Part shown: in pieces, positions 33,394 to 41,219 of the stretch
How positions within the stretch are numbered: the first letter of the stretch is position 1
Layout: every line of letters begins with the position of its first letter
NCBI GenBank assembly: GCA_963797255.1
Contig: CAWCOV010000031.1
Coordinates: 1 to 64,000 of the forward strand
DNA: 64,000 bases
Direction of reading: 5' to 3'
Origin: JANXZS01 sp963797255
GTDB lineage: Bacteria > Acidobacteriota > Terriglobia > Terriglobales > Acidobacteriaceae
Position numbers and translations under genes: made by a program
Notes under the pieces: model-generated
Told to the model about the DNA's origin: nothing
What the model saw: the letters and a program-made list of their open reading frames with translations, nothing else
Database searches by the model: none

Positions 33394-34014
33394 ATGGCCA
33401 CCCATCAACTTCGGAAGCCCATCATGTCCGCCGATGAGGCATTGCAGCGACTCATCCAGGGGAATTCCAGATTTCGTCAGGGAAGCGCGCGTTTTCCCAC
33501 CGTCTGCAAAGAGACACTCGCCGATCTCGCGAAAGGCCAACAGCCCTACGCAACCATTCTCGGATGCAGCGATTCCCGCGTTCCTCCCGAATTGATCTTC
33601 GATGCCGATTTCGGCGAGCTCTTCATCATTCGTGTCGCCGGAAACGTGATTTCGCCAGAGGTCATGGGCAGCATGCAGTATGCGGGCGCCCACCTGCACA
33701 CGCCGCTTTTCGTCGTGCTCGGCCACGAGGGATGCGGCGCCGTAAAAGCCGCAGTCGACAGCAAACTCGACGACATCGAGTACCGCTCACGCATTCAGAC
33801 ACTCGTGAACAATATTCTGCCGGGCCTGCCCGAATTCGACCCGCACACTTCCCCACAGGAGCAGCTTGCACAAGCCGTCGAAGCCAACGTTCGATGGTCC
33901 ATGCACCAGATGATGGAAACATCCGAGGCGAAGAGAGCCATCCAGGAAGACCGCGCGAAGCTCGTCGGCGCGGTCTACGAGATCGCCTCCGGCAGCGTCC
34001 GATTCCTGCAATAA
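33394..34014 (+). CDS. Beta-carbonic anhydrase
   Basis: Interconverts CO2 and bicarbonate in the cytoplasm. The 206-residue protein has the zinc ligands of the beta class: Cys58 with the Asp60-Arg62 dyad in GCSDSRVPPEL, and His111 and Cys114 in GHEGCGAV. No signal peptide is seen. An unrelated periplasmic alpha-class enzyme is encoded 0.8 kb downstream. Confidence 0.95.
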   Translation: MATHQLRKPIMSADEALQRLIQGNSRFRQGSARFPTVCKETLADLAKGQQPYATILGCSDSRVPPELIFDADFGELFIIRVAGNVISPEVMGSMQYAGAHLHTPLFVVLGHEGCGAVKAAVDSKLDDIEYRSRIQTLVNNILPGLPEFDPHTSPQEQLAQAVEANVRWSMHQMMETSEAKRAIQEDRAKLVGAVYEIASGSVRFLQ

Positions 34015-34074
34015 ACTCCGAGGACCACCCCTCCTGCTTCTCCTCGATACATCCGCGCTGCAACAATAGGCGGC

Positions 34075-34611
34075 ATGGCTTTGATCGTTTTCTTCCGAGG
34101 TATCAACGTTGGAGGACACAGAGCTTTTCGTCCCAGCATGCTCGCCCAGGAACTGGCCATCTACTATGCCGTGAACGTGGGCGCCGCGGGCACGCTTGTT
34201 ATTCGCAAACCTGGATCGCGCGCGAAGTTCCTCGCCGAACTGCACCGCCGGCTGCCGTTTGTAGCTACCATCTCTATTTGCGACGGCCGTGATCTCATTC
34301 AACTTGAAATGGAAAATCCCTTTAAAGCCGAGCCTCCGCACGCAGACGTTGTTCCATTCGTAAGCATCCTGTCGCGGGCCGGCCGCAGCGGGGTTTCACT
34401 TCCCATCACACTTCCAGAACGCGGGGAATGGCTTGTACGAATCATCGGTGCAAAGAATCGTTTCGTGTACGGGGTGTATCGCCGCCGCATGAAAACAATC
34501 GGCTGCCTCAACCAGATCGACACTCTCTTTGAGGCCCCAGCGACAACCCGCAGCTGGAAAACAATCCTCGCAGTGTTACGAATTCTGAAATCCCATGAGC
34601 CGTCAAAATAG
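34075..34611 (+). CDS. DUF1697-family protein
   Basis: A 178-residue protein starting IVFFRGINVGGHRAFRPS, with VNVGAAGTLVIRKPGSR, characteristic of DUF1697. Its biochemical role is not known. It sits 60 bp after the beta-carbonic anhydrase gene on the same strand. A decayed copy of its last 45 codons lies at 35887-36019, beyond the alpha-carbonic anhydrase gene. Confidence 0.85.
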   Translation: MALIVFFRGINVGGHRAFRPSMLAQELAIYYAVNVGAAGTLVIRKPGSRAKFLAELHRRLPFVATISICDGRDLIQLEMENPFKAEPPHADVVPFVSILSRAGRSGVSLPITLPERGEWLVRIIGAKNRFVYGVYRRRMKTIGCLNQIDTLFEAPATTRSWKTILAVLRILKSHEPSK

Positions 34612-34820
34612 ACCGCGCGGCCTTGGAATGTGGATTGGCAAGGACATCCAGGAGCAGATTGGCAGTCTAAGGCCGAAAATAGGTGCAGCCCTGCATGCTC
34701 TTTTTGCTCATGGGCCTCCAACTAATTTGGTGAGTCGCCACTCAGGGATTCCAGACGACGGCTGAAGTGGCCCGGCGTATGCTGATGTGAAGCCAGGATT
34801 GCGCGGCGGAAGGAGGCAAA

Positions 34821-35609
34821 GTGAATTCACTTCCGATAGTGTTCATGGTTGGACTACGGTTGTCGGCTGTCGCGTCGCTTCTAGTGTTATGCAACATATG
34901 CGTGCCTGCCGCCATGGCACAGGAACACCCTGCGCATGAGTGGGGTTACAGTGGAAGCGATGGCCCAGAGCACTGGGGCGAACTAACACCCGAATTCGCC
35001 GCCTGCAAAACCGGCCACCTTCAATCCCCTGTCAATATTGTTGGTGCTCAAAGTGCCGATCTGCCTGAAATTCAATTCGAATACAAGCCCAGCGCGCTCC
35101 ACATCATTAATAACGGTCACACGATTGAAATCGTCTACGCTCCCGGCAGTTTCATCAAAGTCGGAGACAAGCGTTACGAACTTAAGCAATTCCATTTTCA
35201 CCATCCGAGTGAGGAGACTATCAAGGGCAAGCATTCTCCCTTGGAGCTTCACTTGGTGCACGCAGATGCCAACGGGAATTTGGCCGTAGTATCCGTGCTG
35301 TTGGACGAGGGTTCTGCAAATCCGTTGGTTGAAACGCTGTGGGGACTTGCGCCGAAGACGGCTGGTCCGGAAAAGGACGACGACAAATTACAAATCAATG
35401 CCACGGACTTGTTGCCCGCTAAACGTGGCTATTTCACTTTTCCCGGTTCGTTGACGACTCCGCCGTGCACCGAAGGCGTCACCTGGTTCGTACTCAAGAC
35501 GCCGGTAGCGATTTCGAAGAAACAAGTGGCGACGTTTGCCCAGGTCTATCCATACGACGAGCGGCCAACTCAGCCCCTGAACGGTCGCACAGTGCTTGGA
35601 AGTAAGTGA
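34821..35609 (+). CDS. Alpha-carbonic anhydrase, periplasmic
   Basis: A 262-residue protein with a signal peptide (LSAVASLLVLCNICVPAAMAQ). The alpha-class fold shows HEWGYSGSDGPEHWGEL, GHLQSPVNIVG, zinc ligands in QFHFHHPSEE and ELHLVHAD, and the C-terminal TTPPCTEGVTWFVL. Cysteines in FAACKTGHLQSP and TTPPCTEG match the usual disulfide. It starts at GTG behind a strong GGAAGGAGG. With the beta-class enzyme nearby, CO2/bicarbonate could be handled on both sides of the membrane. Confidence 0.95.
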   Translation: MNSLPIVFMVGLRLSAVASLLVLCNICVPAAMAQEHPAHEWGYSGSDGPEHWGELTPEFAACKTGHLQSPVNIVGAQSADLPEIQFEYKPSALHIINNGHTIEIVYAPGSFIKVGDKRYELKQFHFHHPSEETIKGKHSPLELHLVHADANGNLAVVSVLLDEGSANPLVETLWGLAPKTAGPEKDDDKLQINATDLLPAKRGYFTFPGSLTTPPCTEGVTWFVLKTPVAISKKQVATFAQVYPYDERPTQPLNGRTVLGSK

Positions 35610-35740
35610 TCGCCGGCCGCGCAATCACGATCGAGTTCGACGAAAAATGACAGAATCCGGAGTTCATTGGTCCAGTTGCCAAGAGCGGATCGGACTTTGC
35701 CCAGTTGAGTCACAACTTCTGGCATGTCGTTCGAGAGGCG

Positions 35741-35882
35741 CTACTGCTTCAAGGCCAGCGGAGGCCCGCTGATTCGCTTTGCCTTGATGTAGAAAGCTAC
35801 GTCAACGTGATCGGCGATCTTGACGAAGCGAATCGCCGCTGATTCCGTAGTTCTTACGGTTGAAGACCATGTTGCCCTTAAT
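35741..35882 (-). pseudogene. 3' end remnant of a YceI-family gene
   Basis: On the minus strand one frame reads G-N-M-V-F-N-R-K-N-Y-G-I-S-G. After a frameshift another reads I-R-F-V-K-I-A-D-H-V-D-V-A-F-Y-I-K-A-K-R and continues to a TAG (35741-35743). FNRKDYG followed by a D-x-V-x-x-x-x-I-x-A end is the C-terminal pattern of YceI-like lipid-binding proteins. No intact YceI gene is in the window. Confidence 0.6.
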
Positions 35883-35886
35883 CTCG

Positions 35887-36019
35887 GTCTACCGTCGCCA
35901 CATGAAAACAATCGGTTGTCTTGGCCACGCTCTTTGAGGCACCGGCAACAACCCGCAGTTGGAAAACGATACTCGCAGTGTTACGAATTCTGAAATCTCA
36001 CGAGCCCGGCAAAGCCTGA
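35887..36019 (+). pseudogene. 3' end remnant of the DUF1697 gene
   Basis: The region parallels the last 45 codons of the gene at 34075-34611 (VYRRRMKTIGCL, then ATTRSWKTILAVLRILKSHEP) with many synonymous differences. A deletion of several bases near 35925 breaks the frame. It ends at TGA 36017-36019. The orientation is that of the intact gene. The remaining 200 bp to the haloperoxidase gene hold nothing I recognise. Confidence 0.85.
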
Positions 36020-36219
36020 CGTTCAATCAAGAGATACCGATTTCACAACGCTAATCCGAGTGCGATGAGTGCATTAGCGATTTCCCATCAGACGACGCAG
36101 GGAAATAGAGTCCAACGTCCAACCTGCCGCCATGATTTTTGTATGGACAACCATCCCCTCAAAGCGCAGAATCCCGCCCACTACTGGCAGAAAGCAGTCA
36201 GTAGAAAGGAGGGCAGCAC

Positions 36220-37506
36220 ATGAATAAGAAGCATAGTGGCTCAACAATGGGGGCTCTTTACCTGTGCATGTTGACAGCGGCTCTGCTGTTCGGGTCTGCC
36301 GTCGTAAAGGCTGATGCCGTGTTGGACTGGAACACAATTTTCATCAACACCGCGGCAGCCGAGGGTCAGAATCCATTCATCGAGGCGCGAATTGGCGCGA
36401 TTGTGCAGCTCGCTGTCTTTGAAGCCGTCAATTCAATCACCGGCGACTATCGACCGTATCTTGGAACGATTGTTGCGCCGCATGGCGCCTCACCCGACGC
36501 AGCAGCTATTCAGGCGGCGTACCGAGTGCTCAGCACATTTTATCTGACTAGCAATAGCGTGGCGACGCTCGCCGCTGCGCGCACGGCCTCGCTGGCTTCA
36601 ATACCGGACGGGCAGGCCAAGACTGACGGCATAGCGACTGGCGATGCTGCGGCCATGGCCATGATCACTCTTCGTGCCAACGACGGCTCGTCGCCGCCGC
36701 AATTCAAGGTACCCGGGCCGGCGGTTCCCGGCGAGTGGCAGGCCACGCCGAGTTGTCCCTCCCCGAGTGGAGTCGCCGTCGGAGTCTTCTTTCAATGGCA
36801 GAACATGACCCCATTTGGCATCAACCATGTAAGCGATTTTCTGCTCCCTCCACCGCCGGCGCTCACCAGCAACACATACGCGAAGACCTATAACGAGGTA
36901 ATGACGGTAGGGGATGCCGACAGCACGGAGAGACCCCAGGATCGAACGGATGTGGTGCTCTTTTATGCCGCAGTCGGGGGAGATGCAGTGTTCGACCCGG
37001 TCCTAAGGCAAGTGGCGCAACAACAGCAACGCTCGTTGTCGGAAAACGCCCGGGCCCTGGCCCTCTTGAACATGGCGCTCAACGACAGCTTCGTCGTTTC
37101 ATTCTTTAACAAGTACCACTACAACTACTGGCGGCCCGAAACCGCAATCCGTGCTGGAGATACGGACGGCAACCGGAAGACCGAGCCCGATCCGGACTTC
37201 CTCCCCGTCATCCTGACCCCATGTTTTCCCAGCTATCCGTCAAACCACGGCACTAGCGCCAATGCGGCAGCCGAGGTTCTAAGACGCCTCTACGGCGAAG
37301 CCGGACATTCGATCACCGTGTCCAGCCCCGTGGTGCCCGGCACGGTCCTCCTATACAGCTCGTTCAGACAGATCTGCGACGACATCTCCGATGCACGTGT
37401 CTATGCCGGGATCCATTTTCGAACCGACCAGGTAGCAGGTGCGCAGGTGGGCCGGGATGTGGGCGCGGCAGTCTACAAAAACAACTTGCGGCCAACACAC
37501 CCATGA
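36220..37506 (+). CDS. Exported vanadium-dependent haloperoxidase-like (PAP2 superfamily) protein
   Basis: A 428-residue protein with a signal peptide (LCMLTAALLFGSAVVKADA). The vanadate/phosphate pocket motifs are present: K-x6-RP in FNKYHYNYWRPETAIR, PSNH in PSYPSNHGTSANAAAEVL, and R-x5-H-x3-D in ARVYAGIHFRTDQ. The same pocket is found in acid phosphatases, but length and order favour the haloperoxidase branch. It could oxidise halide with hydrogen peroxide in the periplasm. AAGGAGGG gives a strong ribosome site. An O-methyltransferase gene follows. Confidence 0.85.
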   Translation: MNKKHSGSTMGALYLCMLTAALLFGSAVVKADAVLDWNTIFINTAAAEGQNPFIEARIGAIVQLAVFEAVNSITGDYRPYLGTIVAPHGASPDAAAIQAAYRVLSTFYLTSNSVATLAAARTASLASIPDGQAKTDGIATGDAAAMAMITLRANDGSSPPQFKVPGPAVPGEWQATPSCPSPSGVAVGVFFQWQNMTPFGINHVSDFLLPPPPALTSNTYAKTYNEVMTVGDADSTERPQDRTDVVLFYAAVGGDAVFDPVLRQVAQQQQRSLSENARALALLNMALNDSFVVSFFNKYHYNYWRPETAIRAGDTDGNRKTEPDPDFLPVILTPCFPSYPSNHGTSANAAAEVLRRLYGEAGHSITVSSPVVPGTVLLYSSFRQICDDISDARVYAGIHFRTDQVAGAQVGRDVGAAVYKNNLRPTHP

Positions 37507-37684
37507 TGACTGATGAGTTTGGTCGCGGATAACTCGCCAGTCGTTTTTACGCGGTCCGATGGTTGTGCGGTCAAGTCAAGTTAACCCAGGGCAGACCGCA
37601 CAATCTCCGTTCCCGCCTGATGGACCAGCTTGGCTGGAAATAAAAGTAGAGGACAGATTTGACCCGAGTGTACACTTCGCAAAC

Positions 37685-38677
37685 ATGACCAATCCGGATC
37701 CGATCACACACATACAACTGATGAGCGGCGGCTATTACGTCTCACGTTGCTTGCAGGTTGTCGCTGATTTGGGAATCGCCGATCTCATCTCGGATGTGCC
37801 GATCTCCGCCTCCGATCTGGCGCAGTCCACCGGATCAAACCCGGATGCGCTCGCGAGAGTTCTCAGCCTGCTCTGCGCCCACGGCGTGTTCGTGCGCGTC
37901 GACGGTCGGTTTGGACACACGGAAGCCTCACGAGTACTTCGCACCGACCACCCCATGTCGATGCGACCCTTCGCCCGCATGTTTGGCATTCCCGTTTTGT
38001 GGCAATCCGTCATTCGCTTGGACGAATCCGTTGCCACCGGCCGGCCTATGGGAGAAGAAGTCACAGACGGAGGGCTTTGGCGCTATTTCGAACTGCACCC
38101 TGACGACAGTGAAAAATTCAACCAGACCATGGCGGCAAAAGCCCAGTTAGTCATACATCTGGTGCTCGCCGCCTATGATTTCACCAAATTTCACAGGATT
38201 GCCGACGTTGGCGGCGGCCATGGCCATCTGCTGTCCGCAATCCTGGAATCGGCTCCGCTTTCGCACGGAATCCTCTTCGATCAACCGCACGTTGTGGAGC
38301 AAGCGACCGGTGTTGCCGGCCCGCGATTTGAATTAGTTGGCGGCAACTTCTTCGAGGATGAACTGCCCCAGGCCGACATCTATGTGCTCATGGAAGTCAT
38401 ACACGATTGGGATGACGAGCATGCGGAAAAGATACTTTGTGCGATACGTCGTACCGCACCCTCCGGAGCCAAACTGCTTCTCGTTGAAGCCATGATGCCG
38501 GAACAGCCAGTCCCCTGTTGGACGACCACACTTGACGTGGTGATGCTCAATTTAGTCGGCGGAAAACAGAGAAGCATGAGCGAATATATTTCCCTCTTAA
38601 ATCGGTGCGGCTTTGGCCAGGTGCGGGAAATTCCCATAGGCGCTGGTCAGTCGATTGTCGAATCCGTCATCTGCTGA
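37685..38677 (+). CDS. SAM-dependent O-methyltransferase (plant-type family 2)
   Basis: A 330-residue methyltransferase. An N-terminal winged-helix dimerisation domain (VADLGIADLISDVPISASDL, NPDALARVLSLLCAHGVF) is followed by the Rossmann-like domain with SAM motif IADVGGGHGHLLSAIL and FFEDELPQADIYVLMEVIHDWDDE. The last Asp/His segment is the usual catalytic neighbourhood. Relatives methylate hydroxyls of aromatic secondary metabolites. ATG 37685 gives the standard start; the frame is open to 37559 without support. Confidence 0.88.
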   Translation: MTNPDPITHIQLMSGGYYVSRCLQVVADLGIADLISDVPISASDLAQSTGSNPDALARVLSLLCAHGVFVRVDGRFGHTEASRVLRTDHPMSMRPFARMFGIPVLWQSVIRLDESVATGRPMGEEVTDGGLWRYFELHPDDSEKFNQTMAAKAQLVIHLVLAAYDFTKFHRIADVGGGHGHLLSAILESAPLSHGILFDQPHVVEQATGVAGPRFELVGGNFFEDELPQADIYVLMEVIHDWDDEHAEKILCAIRRTAPSGAKLLLVEAMMPEQPVPCWTTTLDVVMLNLVGGKQRSMSEYISLLNRCGFGQVREIPIGAGQSIVESVIC

Positions 38678-38721
38678 TCGATCTGTCATTCACATATCAA
38701 AGAGCAAGGTCAGGCGCGTTT

Positions 38722-38797
38722 CCCAGATCTAGATCCTTAATTAAAATGCATGTTGAAGGTGGCCCATTTAAGCCTTCTTTGGCTTGAGTGGGGTTGT
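38722..38797. repeat. Repeat classes D and C
   Basis: A linker-type class D segment (CCCAGATCTAGATCCTTAA) is followed by a class C hairpin (GGTGGCCCATTTAAGCC, short loop, GGCTTGAGTGGGG). It lies in the gap between the methyltransferase gene and the next gene. Confidence 0.75.
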
Positions 38798-38833
38798 TAT
38801 CCAGCTAGGCTTGCCTCGTTCATGAAGGAACTT

Positions 38834-38897
38834 TTGAAGTCCTCGCCTCGTCTGTTATAGTTCGGCGCTAGGGCTTAGTACCGGCTCACCAGCCGGC
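38834..38897 (+). promoter_or_regulatory. Candidate promoter and leader hairpin before the FN3 protein gene
   Basis: TTGAAG (38834-38839) and TATAGT (38856-38861) with a 16-base spacer resemble a vegetative promoter. A hairpin CCGGCT-CACC-AGCCGG lies at 38881-38896, about 55 bases before the start codon. A transcript from here would carry the hairpin in its 5' leader. Confidence 0.45.
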
Positions 38898-38949
38898 AAT
38901 TTGAACCTAAATTTCGAACCTTCTAACGCCAATCCAAGAGGCGACGGAT

Positions 38950-39852
38950 ATGCCATCGTATCGATGCACCGTAAATGAAGTCGGGCCCGCCGTCGACGGA
39001 ATCGAAACGGCTTCGCCCGTCGTTTATATCAACCTGACAGATATCAAGGGAAGTTTCGCGAACACCTGGTTCTATGCGGCCGATGGAGCTCAGAATCAGA
39101 TGCTCGATGTCGCCATTGCTGCGATCAACCATGACAATGCCGTCGATGTGGTCGCCACCGCCCCGAACGCCGGGGGCAGCCCCTATACGCAAGTCGACCG
39201 CATCCACGAACGGCAAACCCTGCCCCCTGCGGCGCCCACCAACTTGCACCTCATTGAAATACAGCCTGCGCTTACCGCGAGCCAACGACAGTTACTCGTT
39301 GGCTGGAACGATAACTCGGACAACGAAGATGGGTTCGTGTTGGTGTTTCAACAGCAGCCGAACGGCGCGCCCGGCGAGTATACCGTCGGTAAAAATTTAA
39401 CGCAGGGCTACATGGTTCTCGATGGCGGGCATGACTACACGATCTACGCCAAGGCTTTCAATAGAGCTGGCTATTCCGCGCCGTCGAATTCGATTGTCGT
39501 CACGGTCCCCGACTCTCCTGTGGCCGCCACTCTCTCTGCAGCCGTAGTTCCCTCCTCGGCCAATTTCGTCCTATCGATTACCGGCACCAATTTCGGAGTC
39601 AGCGAGCCAGTTAACATCGCTGTTGTGTGGTCCGTTGTTGGGATCGGCTCAGGAGCATATCCAATCCAGGTGACCGCCAACAGCGCTGGTTGGTTTAATG
39701 TGCCATTTTCCGGGAACACTCCGGCCGGATTGTGTCCGATTTCCGTGCCCTTTGGACAGCAGCAGCCACAACAGATGTTTCAAATCACAGCTACCGGCCA
39801 GGCGAGCAACAAGACAGCCTCTGCAACCGCCGGACCGTTTACGTGCCCTTGA
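38950..39852 (+). CDS. Protein with an unrecognised 85-residue domain plus FN3-like and Ig-like modules
   Basis: A 300-residue protein in three parts. Residues 1-85 (CTVNEVGPAVDG, PVVYINLTD, NTWFYAADGAQNQML, ATAPNAGGSPYTQVDRI) form a domain I do not recognise, shared with the next gene. Residues about 95-195 look like fibronectin type III (PTNLHLIEIQPA, VGWNDNSDNEDGFVL, YTIYAKAFNRAGYSAPSN). Residues about 195-300 are a Ser/Thr/Ala-rich Ig-like module with ITGTNFG. There is no signal peptide, unusual for FN3 proteins. AGAGG precedes the ATG. It ends 50 bp before its paralogue. Confidence 0.75.
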   Translation: MPSYRCTVNEVGPAVDGIETASPVVYINLTDIKGSFANTWFYAADGAQNQMLDVAIAAINHDNAVDVVATAPNAGGSPYTQVDRIHERQTLPPAAPTNLHLIEIQPALTASQRQLLVGWNDNSDNEDGFVLVFQQQPNGAPGEYTVGKNLTQGYMVLDGGHDYTIYAKAFNRAGYSAPSNSIVVTVPDSPVAATLSAAVVPSSANFVLSITGTNFGVSEPVNIAVVWSVVGIGSGAYPIQVTANSAGWFNVPFSGNTPAGLCPISVPFGQQQPQQMFQITATGQASNKTASATAGPFTCP

Positions 39853-39902
39853 AGGGCAACGATCAGGCCATCGCCTCAATCTACGCACCAAGGAGAAACG
39901 AC

Positions 39903-40175
39903 ATGCCGTGGTATAAGTGCACAGTCAATGAGGTGGGGCCAGCGACCGACGGTACGGAAACGCCTGCTCCCGTCATTTATCTCAACCTCACCGACCAGGG
40001 CGGTAGCTTCACCGACACCTGGTTTTATGCCGCAAACGGCGGACAAACTCCGATGCTCGCGGTCGGACTTGCCGCGATGAACGGCAACAAACCGGTCCAG
40101 GTCGGCGCTGACGCACCCAACGCCGGAAACAGCCCATATACAGGAATCTCCCGAATGTATCTCATGAAGAGCTGA
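39903..40175 (+). CDS. Stand-alone copy of the unrecognised 85-residue domain
   Basis: A 90-residue protein that aligns along its whole length with residues 1-85 of the preceding protein: identical CTVNEVGPA, then DG-x-ET, PV-x-Y-x-NLTD, TWFYAA-x-G, ML-x-V, APNAG-x-SPYT. AAGGAG six bases before the ATG supports this start. No signal peptide or cysteine cluster is present beyond one Cys. The pair looks like a tandem duplication in which one copy gained, or the other lost, the FN3 and Ig-like parts. The function is unknown. Confidence 0.75.
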   Translation: MPWYKCTVNEVGPATDGTETPAPVIYLNLTDQGGSFTDTWFYAANGGQTPMLAVGLAAMNGNKPVQVGADAPNAGNSPYTGISRMYLMKS

Positions 40176-40252
40176 GCAGCCGTTGCCGCCGCTACCCACT
40201 CGCAGGGGCGTGACGCCGCTCGAGACGCAGACCCCGCGGGGCGTTGTCGTCA

Positions 40253-40290
40253 TGCCCCATGTCTCGAGTTTGAGACATGGGTTCTAGATG
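40253..40290. repeat. Hairpin repeat, class A
   Basis: CCCATGTCTC pairs with GAGACATGGG around GAGTTT, followed by the TTCTAGATG flank. It lies between the small domain gene and the minus-strand VOC gene. Confidence 0.8.
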
Positions 40291-40363
40291 CCGCAAATCT
40301 GAATCTGCTCTTTTGCTCGGCCCGTTTGCTCGTGTCCAACAAGCCTGGGTGACAGCGCGATTA

Positions 40364-40783
40364 TCATTTCACCGGCCCGGCAAACAGGATGAGATTCTCA
40401 TCCGGATCTGAAACGATAAAGGTTTGAGCGCCCCATGGCTCCTCCTTAAGTTCCTGATGGAAAGAAACACTCGCACCCCGATAACTCAGAAACAGTTGTT
40501 CGATTTCCTTCCCAGTGGCAACCGTGATGGATGCGGAGAGCAGTTCTTCGCGCTTGCGAACATCCCCAGCGAACACGGGTTCGCACACCGCTCTGAGGTT
40601 GAGTCGAGCATTGTCGCGAATAACCTGGCCGTAGTTTGGCGGATCGCCGTAGACGAATTCCACCGCGAAGCCGAGCTTGTTTGTATAGAAATCGCAGGAT
40701 CGCTGAATGTCCGCAACAAAGAGTTGCGCCTGGATGGAACTGAGTATCGGACGCGGCGTCGTCTCACTGGTTTCATCGCTCAC
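40364..40783 (-). CDS. VOC-family (glyoxalase/bleomycin-resistance-like) protein
   Basis: A 139-residue protein of the vicinal-oxygen-chelate fold: IQAQLFVADIQRSCDFYTNKLGF, then RLNLRAVCEPVF, and the closing QTFIVSDPDENLILFAGP. A GTG at 40783 with AGGGG eight bases upstream is the likely start; a TTG at 40834 is open but unsupported. Members range from drug-binding resistance proteins to dioxygenases, so no reaction is assigned. It stands alone among repeats. Confidence 0.8.
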   Translation of the reverse strand: MSDETSETTPRPILSSIQAQLFVADIQRSCDFYTNKLGFAVEFVYGDPPNYGQVIRDNARLNLRAVCEPVFAGDVRKREELLSASITVATGKEIEQLFLSYRGASVSFHQELKEEPWGAQTFIVSDPDENLILFAGPVK

Positions 40784-40855
40784 GTAATCTGCCCCTGATC
40801 TGAGATCGTGCCACGGTTGAAGCCCAGCGATCAACTTCGCATTCGAAAACCAGCA

Positions 40856-40930
40856 GGGTGGCCCAAATCATCAATCCTCAGCAAATACGGGTGCCCCACA
40901 TCTCGCTTTTGAGATGTGGGTTTCTAGATG
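40856..40930. repeat. Repeat classes D and A
   Basis: The D linker (GGGTGGCCCAAATC, then AATCCTCAGCAAATACGGG) leads into a perfect class A hairpin, CCCACATCTC / GAGATGTGGG (40895-40920), and ends TTTCTAGATG. The following bases (GGTGCAACCGATTCTGCGCAT) recur after the copy at 41028. Confidence 0.85.
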
Positions 40931-40982
40931 GTGCAACCGATTCTGCGCATCTGGCGTCTTTGATGGCTTGACGAGCGCATTG

Positions 40983-41021
40983 GCGGGTGGCCCCGGTCCC
41001 TCGCTTTCGGGGACCGGGGAT
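40983..41021. repeat. Hairpin repeat, class E
   Basis: The same GGGTGGCCCC opening as the other classes, but a different stem: CCCCGGTCCC (40991-41000) pairs with GGGACCGGGG (41010-41019). It sits between two D-A units. Confidence 0.8.
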
Positions 41022-41027
41022 ATCAGC

Positions 41028-41101
41028 GGGTGGCCAGATCTAGAGCCCTAAACAAATCCGGGTGCCCCACATCTCGCCTTTGAGATGTGGGCTTCTAGAT
41101 G
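41028..41101. repeat. Repeat classes D and A
   Basis: A second D-A unit, with the linker GGGTGGCCAGATCTAGAGCC and then a perfect CCCACATCTC / GAGATGTGGG hairpin and a TTCTAGATGG flank. With the units at 40856 and 40983 it fills most of the 436 bp gap before the next gene. Confidence 0.85.
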
Positions 41102-41219
41102 GTGCAACAGATTCTGCGCATTTGGCCGACCATATTTGCTGCTTCCAACAACGCCGTGTGCCATCGTGATCATCGTTTCGTTGGACCAAGGAGTCGGTGG
41201 AGATGTCTCCGCCGGACGT

